Source: Klebsiella pneumoniae (GTDB lineage: Bacteria > Pseudomonadota > Gammaproteobacteria > Enterobacterales > Enterobacteriaceae). From it: DNA of 64,000 bases. The notes beneath the pieces are model-generated. The model worked only from the letters and a program-made list of their open reading frames with translations. It had not been told where the DNA came from and ran no database searches. A program made the position numbers and the translations under genes. Each line of letters opens with the position of its first letter. Position 1 is the first letter of the stretch. The DNA lies in NCBI RefSeq assembly GCF_000742135.1, contig NZ_KN046818.1, positions 4,035,447 to 4,099,446 on the forward strand, in the 5' to 3' direction. Positions 7,085-14,325 of the stretch are shown one piece after another.

Positions 7085-7154
7085 GTTACCTCCTTTTCAA
7101 CGTTACCAGACACCTTGTGGTGCCTCGTCGGAAGGAATTCAATGTTTGGTTGAA

Positions 7155-7169
7155 TTACCTTATTGGTAA
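7155..7169. promoter_or_regulatory. Operator-like palindrome TTACC-TTATT-GGTAA
   Basis: Same core as at 6390 and 7623, here 71 bp upstream of the 11-codon ORF. It overlaps plausible minus-strand promoter elements (TTGAGT near 7175). Confidence 0.6.
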
Positions 7170-7287
7170 TCTTACTCAAAAAAGATCAACGACGCAATGA
7201 AACTGAGTGAACCAGAATGAAACAGAGTGATACGGCATTAGCCAACTTTGTAGGGTCATCACGGTCCCATGCAGTAATTTTCAATCA

Positions 7288-7548
7288 CTATCTGAGTTGC
7301 TGCCTGATCTGCATTGTGCAGAAATCCAGGTGTGTTTGCAGCTCCCGCATAGACAACTGCGAGCTTGTCACATAGTTAACCAGTGCCACCAGTTCCGCCG
7401 CCGCACCGCTGACATCGTGGCCGTCTCGCTCCATTTCCCTGAGCAACTCCATCAGCTGTGATTTTACAACCAGGGATCTGACCCCTTCCGGGGTGTGAAT
7501 ACGATCCGCAAAACCTTCGTCGACAGGATACTGGTACCGCTCTGGCAT
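7288..7548 (-). CDS. Small SOS-controlled antirepressor-like protein (86 aa)
   Basis: ATG 7548 is chosen because GGAGTAATCCT precedes it. The protein is homologous along most of its length to the C-terminal domain of the Bro-N antirepressor at 5432-6121 (both have I-H-x-P-x-G-x-R-x-L ... LLRE ... DGHDVSGAAAE). Its promoter contains a near-consensus LexA box between -35 and -10. Small LexA-controlled antirepressors that bind prophage repressors are known from Gifsy/Fels-type Salmonella prophages. This protein fits that size and control, so prophage induction during SOS is the likely role. Direct homology to those proteins was not tested. Confidence 0.65.
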   Translation of the reverse strand: MPERYQYPVDEGFADRIHTPEGVRSLVVKSQLMELLREMERDGHDVSGAAAELVALVNYVTSSQLSMRELQTHLDFCTMQIRQQLR

Positions 7549-7562
7549 TAGGATTACTCCGA

Positions 7563-7591
7563 TAAATACTGTATATATATACATATATCAA
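7563..7591 (-). promoter_or_regulatory. Minus-strand promoter with LexA box in the spacer
   Basis: TTGATA (7591-7586) and TATTTA (7568-7563) are 17 bp apart. The spacer holds ATGTATATATATACAG (7584-7569), 15 of 16 positions matching the LexA consensus CTGTATATATATACAG. LexA binding would block the promoter of the 86-aa gene. Confidence 0.75.
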
Positions 7592-7622
7592 AAGGTAACA
7601 GGGTTTTCCAGAAGGTTTTTGT

Positions 7623-7637
7623 TTACCTTAATGGTAA
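7623..7637. promoter_or_regulatory. Operator-like palindrome TTACC-TTAAT-GGTAA
   Basis: Third copy of the TTACC-N5-GGTAA core, 32 bp upstream of the -35 of the LexA-controlled promoter and 99 bp before the rightward tailspike start. Confidence 0.55.
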
Positions 7638-7735
7638 TGTTTTTGCTCGTTTCGATCTGTTTTATTCATATATGGTTTGATGGGTAATAGAATGCTTCTA
7701 TGCACGCGCGCCAGCGCTGACCACTGGAGCAGACT

Positions 7736-10153
7736 ATGACAGTTTCAACGCAGGTAAGCCGTAACGAGTACACCGGAAACGGCGCCACTACCCAATACGA
7801 TTTCACGTTCCGCATTCTTGATAAAAGCCACCTGCTGGTGCAGACGCTGGATACCTCCGAAAGCATCGTGACGCTAACACTCGGTACCGACTACACGGTT
7901 ACCGGCGTGAACCGTTACAACGGGGGGAAGGTGGTTCTGACATCAGCGCTGCCAGCTGGCTACAAAATCTCTATCGAGCGCAGCACGCCGGTTACGCAGG
8001 AAGCCAGCATCAGGAACCAGGGGGGCTTCTTTCCTGAGATCCACGAAGATGCTCTCGATAAGTTGACCATGCTGGTGCAGCAGGCATATGGGTGGTGGTC
8101 CGGTCTATCTCTCAGGAAGCCATCGTGGCTCGCGAACTATTACGACGCACTCAACAACCGTATTCGTAACCTGCGTGACCCGTCACAGGCGCACGATGCG
8201 GCCACGAAGAATTATGTTGATAACAGTATTGATGGGTCAAATGCACACGCAGATGATTTATTTAAAAAAACATTACGATTTCCTGATTATGTTGAAACAA
8301 TGTCAGGAGTGCCAGGCAGGCGTGACAGTTTGCAGGGGTTTAATAATATAGGTAAACCTGTTCCAGTTTTTTCTTTTACAGAAACTGCTGATCTTTCTCT
8401 AAAGTTATCAGACACTGATGGCCTTCAATATATAGGTCAGTGTCCTGATATCAATACATTGCGCTCTACTGAATTCAGCTCAGTTAACCAGCAAATATTT
8501 GTTGTTGAGCACACAACAGGCACGGGGCAAGGTGGTGGTATTTTTTATTGCCACTCACTAACTAACGATTCATCTCTTATTGATGACAATGGATTTCAGA
8601 TTATCAATGATGCTGGTCAGGTTATTCGCAGGAAAGACAGAAGTATAATGTCTGCTGAGATGTTCGGTGCTATTGGTGGACAAGATATATCTCCGGTATT
8701 GAATAATATGGTGCTGGCGTCTAAAACGTTCAACATACAAGAGGCCTACATCCCACATCCACTTAATAAAATAGATTACACTGCTACTGGTGGAAGTGTT
8801 GCCGACGTTACAGATGGAATAGGTTTCAATTTAATAGGAATTGAAACAGTAAATAAAGGTCCAGCGATAAATCATATCTCGAATAATATATTTTTTAGAT
8901 TCAGGAAGAATGGGCCAGCATCGTCTAGTTTTTATGAGCAATGTAGTGTTACGGGGCTTCTCATCCGCGGGCGTAATGCCTCTAACACGGCAGCAGGCAA
9001 TGACGGGTATGCTATAGAGGCCTCAGATATAATTGGTTTTCATTGTGATATATTTTGCACTGGATACACAAATACATATGCAGCAGCAGTATCATTATAC
9101 AATGATACTAGTTTTACAGAGCAATCACGTATTAAATTACATATTCGAAATTGCTGTAATGGCGTTCATTTTCACCGTAATGCTTCAGCTGGTTCGACAA
9201 GTACAAACTCATTCATGGGAACTGATCTTGAATTATCATATCAGGCTGGTGTATCAGGAAAATCAAACAATGGAATTGTTGTTGGAAATCTTGATGGTAC
9301 ATCCACTTCAAACACCTTTGACGTAAATTTGTATGCATCAAAGTTAAAAGTAAAATACTGGGCAGAAGGCGGATCCTCTACTCGCGCAATTTTAGTGGTA
9401 GCTAAAGGCATAGTTCCAGAGTCAACCACATTTGATTTAATATCAGATGGATACGGATTTGGTACATCAGACACAGACACAACTACAGACCCGGCTACGC
9501 AGTTAATCAGGGTTGAGAATGGTGGGATATTCCGGGCCAAATGCACTGATCAGTCAATGCAGACAGGCCTGAGCCACCGATTAAACCAATTACAGCGTCT
9601 CCGTAACAGTATTTTTTCATTCCAGGACGATACGTACAAAGTGCCATATATTGATGCGCGACCTTACATTAACCCTATAGGGATGTCTTGTATTTGCTCT
9701 GGTACTATTGATGTGGCTACGCAGCAGGCCGGGGCGTCATGGCAGATATCAGGATTTCCAATGGGAATGCGGCTCAGGGTTACTATAAACCAATACCTTG
9801 AGGGAGAATCAGCTATTAGTGTCCAGGAGGTGTGGGAAGTTCTGGTACGTGGTGATGCGCAGTCAGTCATTTGCACACCTCTGGTGACGAATGATGTTCT
9901 TACAACGACTACCGGTTTGGCAGTAATAAATTCGTCATTTGCAACTGCTTCATTTCTTAAGTCAGTAGCAGCCGCATTCGGTAAATTCTGGCAAGGTGAT
10001 TCAACAAGAACCCGTCTTACGGTACGTAATAATAATGACGATAACTCATTAACCACTGGAGCGTCTGATGGACGCAAGTTCAGGATATTCCTACCTATAA
10101 ATGCATCTGCAAACAGCATTTTGCATTATTCAGTAAAACTCGAGGTGGTTTAA
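7736..10153 (+). CDS. Prophage tailspike / receptor-binding protein
   Basis: An 805-residue protein behind GGAGCAGACT. Residues 1 to ~165 form the conserved virion-attachment head seen in epsilon15/phiV10 tailspikes (YTGNGATTQYDFTFRI, SIERSTPVTQEASIRNQG, NYYDALNNRIRNLRDPS, AATKNYVD). The rest is Gly/Asn/Ser-rich with repeated short strands, as in right-handed beta-helix spikes. It is visibly more AT-rich between ~8230 and 9650 than its flanks, a sign of domain swapping. In Klebsiella phages such spikes usually bind or depolymerise capsule or O-antigen. The substrate cannot be read from the sequence. Confidence 0.85.
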   Translation: MTVSTQVSRNEYTGNGATTQYDFTFRILDKSHLLVQTLDTSESIVTLTLGTDYTVTGVNRYNGGKVVLTSALPAGYKISIERSTPVTQEASIRNQGGFFPEIHEDALDKLTMLVQQAYGWWSGLSLRKPSWLANYYDALNNRIRNLRDPSQAHDAATKNYVDNSIDGSNAHADDLFKKTLRFPDYVETMSGVPGRRDSLQGFNNIGKPVPVFSFTETADLSLKLSDTDGLQYIGQCPDINTLRSTEFSSVNQQIFVVEHTTGTGQGGGIFYCHSLTNDSSLIDDNGFQIINDAGQVIRRKDRSIMSAEMFGAIGGQDISPVLNNMVLASKTFNIQEAYIPHPLNKIDYTATGGSVADVTDGIGFNLIGIETVNKGPAINHISNNIFFRFRKNGPASSSFYEQCSVTGLLIRGRNASNTAAGNDGYAIEASDIIGFHCDIFCTGYTNTYAAAVSLYNDTSFTEQSRIKLHIRNCCNGVHFHRNASAGSTSTNSFMGTDLELSYQAGVSGKSNNGIVVGNLDGTSTSNTFDVNLYASKLKVKYWAEGGSSTRAILVVAKGIVPESTTFDLISDGYGFGTSDTDTTTDPATQLIRVENGGIFRAKCTDQSMQTGLSHRLNQLQRLRNSIFSFQDDTYKVPYIDARPYINPIGMSCICSGTIDVATQQAGASWQISGFPMGMRLRVTINQYLEGESAISVQEVWEVLVRGDAQSVICTPLVTNDVLTTTTGLAVINSSFATASFLKSVAAAFGKFWQGDSTRTRLTVRNNNDDNSLTTGASDGRKFRIFLPINASANSILHYSVKLEVV

Positions 10154-10359
10154 TGCATGACTTAATCTGCACATCTGTAACAGGAATTGCCTCCAGTTAC
10201 TTCGTCGTTGGTGAGACTTACAGCGCAGACGAAGAGTGGAGGCTTACAACTCCGAATCCTGATGGAAGCCTGGCTTTATGGACTGTTGAGGGGAATATGA
10301 TATATGGAATTGTTGGCGATCATGACTCTGAGGTTTTAGCAAAATTCGAAGGTTTATAG
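10153..10359 (+). CDS. Small protein downstream of the tailspike (68 aa)
   Basis: The start ATG shares one base with the tailspike stop (TAATG), so it is translationally coupled. The protein is small, acidic and strand-rich with no signal peptide or membrane segment (MHDLICTSVTGIASSYF... GDHDSEVLAKFEGL). Small partners encoded right after a spike sometimes act as chaperones or capping proteins. Here this is only positional inference; no family recognised. Confidence 0.6.
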   Translation: MHDLICTSVTGIASSYFVVGETYSADEEWRLTTPNPDGSLALWTVEGNMIYGIVGDHDSEVLAKFEGL

Positions 10360-10372
10360 CTAAACCTTTTTT
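10349..10372 (+). terminator. Terminator after the tailspike unit
   Basis: AAGGTTTA-TAGC-TAAACCTT forms an 8-bp stem followed by TTTT. It overlaps the stop codon of the 68-aa gene and separates the tailspike unit from the lysis genes. Confidence 0.7.
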
Positions 10373-10400
10373 GTTACCGTTTATGCAAATATGGATTATT

Positions 10401-10442
10401 GTGTATGATGAACTTACCAAACTAAGGAGGTTCATCATGCAT
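10401..10442 (+). promoter_or_regulatory. RNA hairpin enclosing the leader start codon of the lysis cassette
   Basis: ATGATGAAC (10405-10413) pairs perfectly with GTTCATCAT (10430-10438). Including wobble pairs the stem reaches 13 bp (10401-10413 with 10430-10442). The Shine-Dalgarno AAGGAG lies in the loop and the AUG of the 12-codon ORF lies in the 3' arm. This could time lysis gene translation. Confidence 0.5.
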
Positions 10443-10475
10443 AGTAAACGGTGGTCATCATGTCTGCATCGCTAA
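10437..10475 (+). CDS. 12-codon leader ORF overlapping the holin start
   Basis: CTAAGGAGGTTCATC precedes ATG 10437; the frame encodes MHSKRWSSCLHR and stops at 10475, 16 nt inside the holin gene. The holin ATG (10460) has no good ribosome site of its own. Ribosomes loading on this ORF probably reinitiate at the holin start. Confidence 0.45.
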   Translation: MHSKRWSSCLHR

Positions 10476-10864
10476 CCGCTGATACGATAAATCAGGGGCT
10501 TAGCTATGGTGCGCTGGCAGCAGTAATCGCCGGCGTACCTCCTGAAGTGGCGCTGGGGTCGCTGGCCGGGGCGGTAATTTTTGTTACCTCTGCAGTTGAG
10601 TATCCGGTCAAGCGCCGCGTTCTCCTGGCGCTACTCAGCTTTCTCTGCGGTCTTCTCTTCTATAAACCCACAGCATCAATCCTTATCGGCGTTGCCAGCA
10701 TGATCCCCACCATCACACAGGACTCGTTCGAGAGGGGTATTGTCTACTCCGCCGGCGCGTTCGTTGCGGCAATTGTCGCGGTGCGGGTCGGGATATGGCT
10801 GTATCACCGCTCTGACAATCCGCGCGATTTAATCCCGGGAGGAAAAGACGATGACAGGCCATGA
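10460..10864 (+). CDS. Phage holin-family protein
   Basis: A 134-residue protein with about four hydrophobic segments (roughly residues 14-30, 33-47, 55-85 and 96-115), a short basic loop (YPVKRR) and a charged C-terminus (GGKDDDRP). It begins the lysis cassette and overlaps the next holin-like gene by 14 nt. Holins make lethal lesions in the inner membrane that release endolysin. I chose ATG 10460 over the in-frame GTG at 10451 because it is the better start and lies within the leader ORF. Assignment is by topology, size and context; it could be the antiholin of the pair. Confidence 0.7.
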   Translation: MSASLTADTINQGLSYGALAAVIAGVPPEVALGSLAGAVIFVTSAVEYPVKRRVLLALLSFLCGLLFYKPTASILIGVASMIPTITQDSFERGIVYSAGAFVAAIVAVRVGIWLYHRSDNPRDLIPGGKDDDRP

Positions 10865-11156
10865 TCTGCTGCTGATCGCTAATGCCCTCATCTGCGGCGG
10901 GATAGCGCTGCGGGTGATGTTCTTCCAGCGCAACGGATCGCGCCACCGCCGCTGGGGCGGGTGGATCGCCTATTTCCTCATCGTGGCTGCGGCCAGTATC
11001 CCGCTGCGTACCGCGTACTCATACCTGTACCACTTCCCCATGACCGCAGATCTTTCTGAGGTCGTTATCAATGCTGTGATGTTCGCCGCGGTGCTGAAGA
11101 CGCGCGGCAACGTCGTGCAAATCTTCAAGATATCGAGGTCGCAACATGGACATTAA
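10851..11156 (+). CDS. Second holin-like protein (three-helix class)
   Basis: A 101-residue protein with three predicted membrane helices (about residues 5-24, 37-56 and 68-85) separated by basic loops (RNGSRHRRW). It resembles the putative 3-TM holins placed before GH19 endolysins in lambdoid and epsilon15-type prophages. It overlaps the preceding holin gene by 14 nt and the endolysin gene by 11 nt, so the cassette is tightly coupled. Which of the two acts as holin and which as antiholin cannot be decided from sequence. Confidence 0.7.
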   Translation: MTGHDLLLIANALICGGIALRVMFFQRNGSRHRRWGGWIAYFLIVAAASIPLRTAYSYLYHFPMTADLSEVVINAVMFAAVLKTRGNVVQIFKISRSQHGH

Positions 11157-11775
11157 CGAGTTTCAGAAAGCTGCCGGCGTTAGCCTGGTGCTGGCCACAC
11201 GCTGGCATCCGCACATTGTGGCGGCCATGAAAGAGTTTGGCATTATCAAGCCGTTGGATCAGGCGATGTTTATTGCCCAGGCTGGGCATGAAAGCACTGG
11301 CTTTACCCAGCTCGTTGAGAGCTTCAATTACAGCGTGGCGGGGCTGGCTGGTTTCGTCCGTGCCGGGCGGCTGACGCAGGGCCAGGCTAATTCCCTAGGG
11401 CGCCGGCAGGGTGAACCATCGTTGCCACTGGAGAGGCAGCGAGCCATAGCCAATCTGGTGTACAGCAAACGCATGGGGAATAACGGGCCAACCGACGGTT
11501 GGTTTTACCGCGGGCGCGGACTCATCCAGACCACCGGACTAAACAACTACCGCGATTGCGGGGCTGCCCTGAAGGTGGATCTGGTTAAGCAGCCGGAGCT
11601 GCTGGCGCAGGACGAGTATGCGGCGCGGAGCGCGGCGTGGTACTTCGTGAAATATGGATGCCTGAAGTACACCGACGACCTGATGCGCGTCACGCAGATC
11701 ATCAACGGCGGGCAGAATGGCATCGACGATCGCCGTGTGCGTTACCTGTCGGCCAAGAAGGTACTGGCATCATGA
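11146..11775 (+). CDS. GH19-family endolysin (chitinase-like muramidase)
   Basis: A 209-residue protein with the GH19 signatures AQAGHESTGF (catalytic acid Glu), SFNYSVAGLAGF and the substrate-cleft motif YRGRGLIQTTGLNNY. In phages this fold cleaves the glycan strands of peptidoglycan. No signal peptide is visible, so access to the wall should depend on the upstream holins. It overlaps Rz by 4 nt (ATGA). Length is typical of phage GH19 lysins. Confidence 0.9.
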   Translation: MDINEFQKAAGVSLVLATRWHPHIVAAMKEFGIIKPLDQAMFIAQAGHESTGFTQLVESFNYSVAGLAGFVRAGRLTQGQANSLGRRQGEPSLPLERQRAIANLVYSKRMGNNGPTDGWFYRGRGLIQTTGLNNYRDCGAALKVDLVKQPELLAQDEYAARSAAWYFVKYGCLKYTDDLMRVTQIINGGQNGIDDRRVRYLSAKKVLAS

Positions 11776-12272
11776 TCACGGCATTCGTGAAAGCGTACTG
11801 GAAACAGCTGCTTATCGTGTCGATGCTTGCTGTTCTGGTGGCCGGAGGCGTTGTAGCCTGGAATATTCACGGTGACAGGCAGTACGACGCCGGGTATGCG
11901 CAGGCGAAGGCAGACCGCAAAGCAGAAGATGATAAAGCCCGTCAACATGACGAACAGGAGAAAGCAACCAATGAACGTGAAGCGCAGCAGAGGATCGACC
12001 AGGCGCGCAATGATGCTCTTGATGCTGCCGCTCGTGCTGGCCGGCTGCAGCAGCAGCTCGTTGCCATCCGTGAGCAGCTCAGGCAGTATAACGCCACTGT
12101 CGGCGCTGGGTCGTCAGCCGCAGACACCGGAATTTTGCTTACCAACGTGTTCGAAAAATCTCTCGAACGAAACCGACAACTGGCAGAATACGCTGACCGG
12201 GCAGCTGAAGCCGGAAGAGTCTGTGAACGGCAATATGACGAACTGACGAAGCGGGGCACAATTTCCCGGTGA
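11772..12272 (+). CDS. Rz: Rz-like spanin, inner-membrane subunit
   Basis: A 166-residue protein starting ATG 11772 inside the endolysin stop. It has an N-terminal membrane anchor (about residues 11-30: QLLIVSMLAVLVAGGVVAW) and a long charged, Gln/Ala-rich coiled coil (about 40-150) in the periplasm. Rz spans the periplasm with the outer-membrane lipoprotein Rz1 and fuses the two membranes in the last step of lysis. The Rz1 gene is nested within it in another frame, the classic arrangement. The protein is the last gene before the attachment site. Confidence 0.85.
   Translation: MITAFVKAYWKQLLIVSMLAVLVAGGVVAWNIHGDRQYDAGYAQAKADRKAEDDKARQHDEQEKATNEREAQQRIDQARNDALDAAARAGRLQQQLVAIREQLRQYNATVGAGSSAADTGILLTNVFEKSLERNRQLAEYADRAAEAGRVCERQYDELTKRGTISR
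11971..12246 (+). CDS. Rz1: Rz1-like spanin, outer-membrane lipoprotein, nested in Rz
   Basis: It is read in a different frame wholly inside Rz. ATG 11971 follows CAGGAGAAAG. The product of 91 aa begins with basic residues (MNVKRSRGSTRR) and a hydrophobic stretch ending in the lipobox LVLAGC at about residue 26. A Ser-rich mature part follows. The lipobox marks it for lipidation and sorting to the outer membrane, where it pairs with Rz. Confidence 0.85.
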   Translation: MNVKRSRGSTRRAMMLLMLPLVLAGCSSSSLPSVSSSGSITPLSALGRQPQTPEFCLPTCSKNLSNETDNWQNTLTGQLKPEESVNGNMTN

Positions 12273-12349
12273 CGGTATATAAAACGGTACGCAGAATTTA
12301 TCGTTTCATAAACTTGTTTTCAGTCAATTGGTTACGAGTTCTGTAAATA

Positions 12350-12361
12350 ATTGAGTGGGAA
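12350..12361 (+). other. Putative prophage attachment site (guaA 3'-end fragment)
   Basis: ATTGAGTGGGAA encodes I-E-W-E, the C-terminal residues of GMP synthetase GuaA. No guaA gene is present here, and the neighbouring host genes are those next to guaA in related genomes. It therefore looks like the attR core left by integration in the 3' end of guaA. Core limits are not resolved without the left junction. Confidence 0.6.
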
Positions 12362-12387
12362 ATCCCCGGCGTTAGCTGAGTAAAACG

Positions 12388-12417
12388 AAACCCTCTGTGT
12401 TTACAGAGGGTTTTTTT
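12388..12417 (+). terminator. Terminator at the prophage-chromosome junction
   Basis: AAACCCTCTGT-GTTT-ACAGAGGGTTT is an 11-bp perfect stem followed by TTTT. It probably belonged to guaA and now ends transcription leaving the prophage lysis genes. Confidence 0.8.
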
Positions 12418-12456
12418 ATAGCTGCTACATTAAGGTCTCCCACCTGACGGCAAGCG

Positions 12457-14325
12457 CTAATCGCGCATATATTGATGCATCTGGGCCGCCGTCAGATCCC
12501 ATTGGCTTCCTTCAAACGGGGGCATATAGCTGCCATCATCTTCGCCAATCTCAGCGGCAGTGAGCTGATTGAGTTTATCGTTCATTGTCATTAACAGATC
12601 CCGGTATTTCTCTGGCTCCCGGGCGAGGTTATGATTTTCTTCGGGGTCGTTAACCAGATCGAAAAGTTCAACATCATTATTCTCCAGCAGCTCGGCCAGG
12701 GTAGCAGGAATATGATGCTGCTTGAGCGAAAAGTAGCGGGCAAATTTATAGTGTCCATCGTTGATCATACGGATCCCTGAGCGATGGGAAAAATCAGGAT
12801 GGAGTGACGCGATCGCTTTTTTAAATTGATCGTGCGGGAGTTTTTCTCCAGCCAGCTTTCTGAATTTTGCCGTGTATTGCGCATCCATATACAGGATCAT
12901 GCCGTAACAATAAAGCGAACCCGGACGCAGCGCATTTAAGCCCGCTTGCTCAGGATGCACCAGTAATGGGCTCATATCCCGGCCTTTTCTGCCCTCCAGG
13001 ACTTTCTCTCGCAGCGACCGATCGCGTCCAGTCAGACCAATCAGGGTCGGTACTAAATCCAGATGATTAGTCAAACTGTTGCAGCGGATGTTTCCCGGAT
13101 ACGCCGGATGGCGAATGATCATCGGCACATGGATCTGCTCTTTGTACACCGAGGAACCTTTACCATGCATCTGGTGGGAGCCTCCGAGTTCCCCATGGTC
13201 GGCGGTAAAGACGATAATCGTATTTTGCGTCAGTTGAAGATTATCAAGTTCATTGAGAATCGCCTCAAGATGCTGGTCATTATCGCGAATACAGTTGAAA
13301 TAATAATCCAGTAATTTGCGCCAGCGCCGGTCTTCATCGGGGAACTGTCCCTCCATCACCGCCCTGGCATTCTGGTACTCTTTATGGGCGGCAGGTCTGC
13401 CAGGCTCATCGAGCGGCTGATGGCGGTTTGCAGGCAGCGGATAGTCTGGCCAGCTTTGCTGATAGATTTGGTTGTGCGGGGGTTGGGTTGGCAGCAGGGT
13501 GTGGTTTTCTTTATCCATTGGCCCTTTCCACTGCACCTGCTCACCATGCTCATCGGTGTCGATAAACATGACATCGTGGGGGTTAACCAGGTTTACTGCC
13601 GCGAACCAGGGTTTATTTTCATCATTCAGCGGGCGGCCGGTGTTACGTAGCCAACTAATGGTCTGCCCCGTGGTGACTGAATCAAAGAAATAGCCGCCCT
13701 TACTTTTCCCGATGACATCGCCAATGCCGTGATAATCAGAGAAACCATACTTTTCCATAATTTCATGCAGTCGCGGCGTCGGGATCTCGCCCAGGTCCAT
13801 TTCTTCTACCGATTTACCAGCGACCGGCTGATCGATCTCCCGGGTAAGATGCCATTTACCTTTATACGCCGTGTAATAACCCAGTTCACGCATCATATGG
13901 CCCACGGTACGTAATTCCGGGTCCAGATCGTAATTCATCCAGGGGAAGCCAAGATTATCAAACATCCGGGTGTGCGGCATATGGAGCCCGGTGTACATGA
14001 CAGAGCGCGATGGCGTACAAACGTTGGCCGTGTTCTGATGATTGGTAAAAGTGATACCCGTTTTCATCAGGCGTTCCCGGCCCGGCACCGGAAAGGGATA
14101 CCGCTCGAAATAACGTTCCTGATCGCAGGTTATGAGTAAAATATTGTAGCCTTCGGGCAGTGTGTCAGGGATTTCGCCGGTGAAAGGAATATCCCATGCC
14201 GCTTTCGGGGCGGCATTATTTTGTGCGGCGTTTCCCGTCTCTGGTAACAGGCTCACGACAGCGGCAATCCCCAGACCTTTGAGGAGATCGCGGCGATTTC
14301 CATCTATTTTATTTGGTTCTTTCAT
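12457..14325 (-). CDS. Tat-exported sulfatase, Cys type
   Basis: A 622-residue protein. Residues 11-30 carry a twin-arginine signal (NRRDLLKGLGIAAVVSLLP). The core has metal-binding TCDQ near the start of the catalytic domain, the formylglycine motif CTPSRS (Cys type) and GKWHL and FTADHGELGGSHQMHGK further on. It would hydrolyse a sulfate ester in the periplasm. The maturase gene lies directly upstream and overlaps by 17 nt, so the pair is an operon. Maturation of the folded enzyme in the cytoplasm followed by Tat export is consistent with the signal. Substrate unknown. Confidence 0.9.
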   Translation of the reverse strand: MKEPNKIDGNRRDLLKGLGIAAVVSLLPETGNAAQNNAAPKAAWDIPFTGEIPDTLPEGYNILLITCDQERYFERYPFPVPGRERLMKTGITFTNHQNTANVCTPSRSVMYTGLHMPHTRMFDNLGFPWMNYDLDPELRTVGHMMRELGYYTAYKGKWHLTREIDQPVAGKSVEEMDLGEIPTPRLHEIMEKYGFSDYHGIGDVIGKSKGGYFFDSVTTGQTISWLRNTGRPLNDENKPWFAAVNLVNPHDVMFIDTDEHGEQVQWKGPMDKENHTLLPTQPPHNQIYQQSWPDYPLPANRHQPLDEPGRPAAHKEYQNARAVMEGQFPDEDRRWRKLLDYYFNCIRDNDQHLEAILNELDNLQLTQNTIIVFTADHGELGGSHQMHGKGSSVYKEQIHVPMIIRHPAYPGNIRCNSLTNHLDLVPTLIGLTGRDRSLREKVLEGRKGRDMSPLLVHPEQAGLNALRPGSLYCYGMILYMDAQYTAKFRKLAGEKLPHDQFKKAIASLHPDFSHRSGIRMINDGHYKFARYFSLKQHHIPATLAELLENNDVELFDLVNDPEENHNLAREPEKYRDLLMTMNDKLNQLTAAEIGEDDGSYMPPFEGSQWDLTAAQMHQYMRD

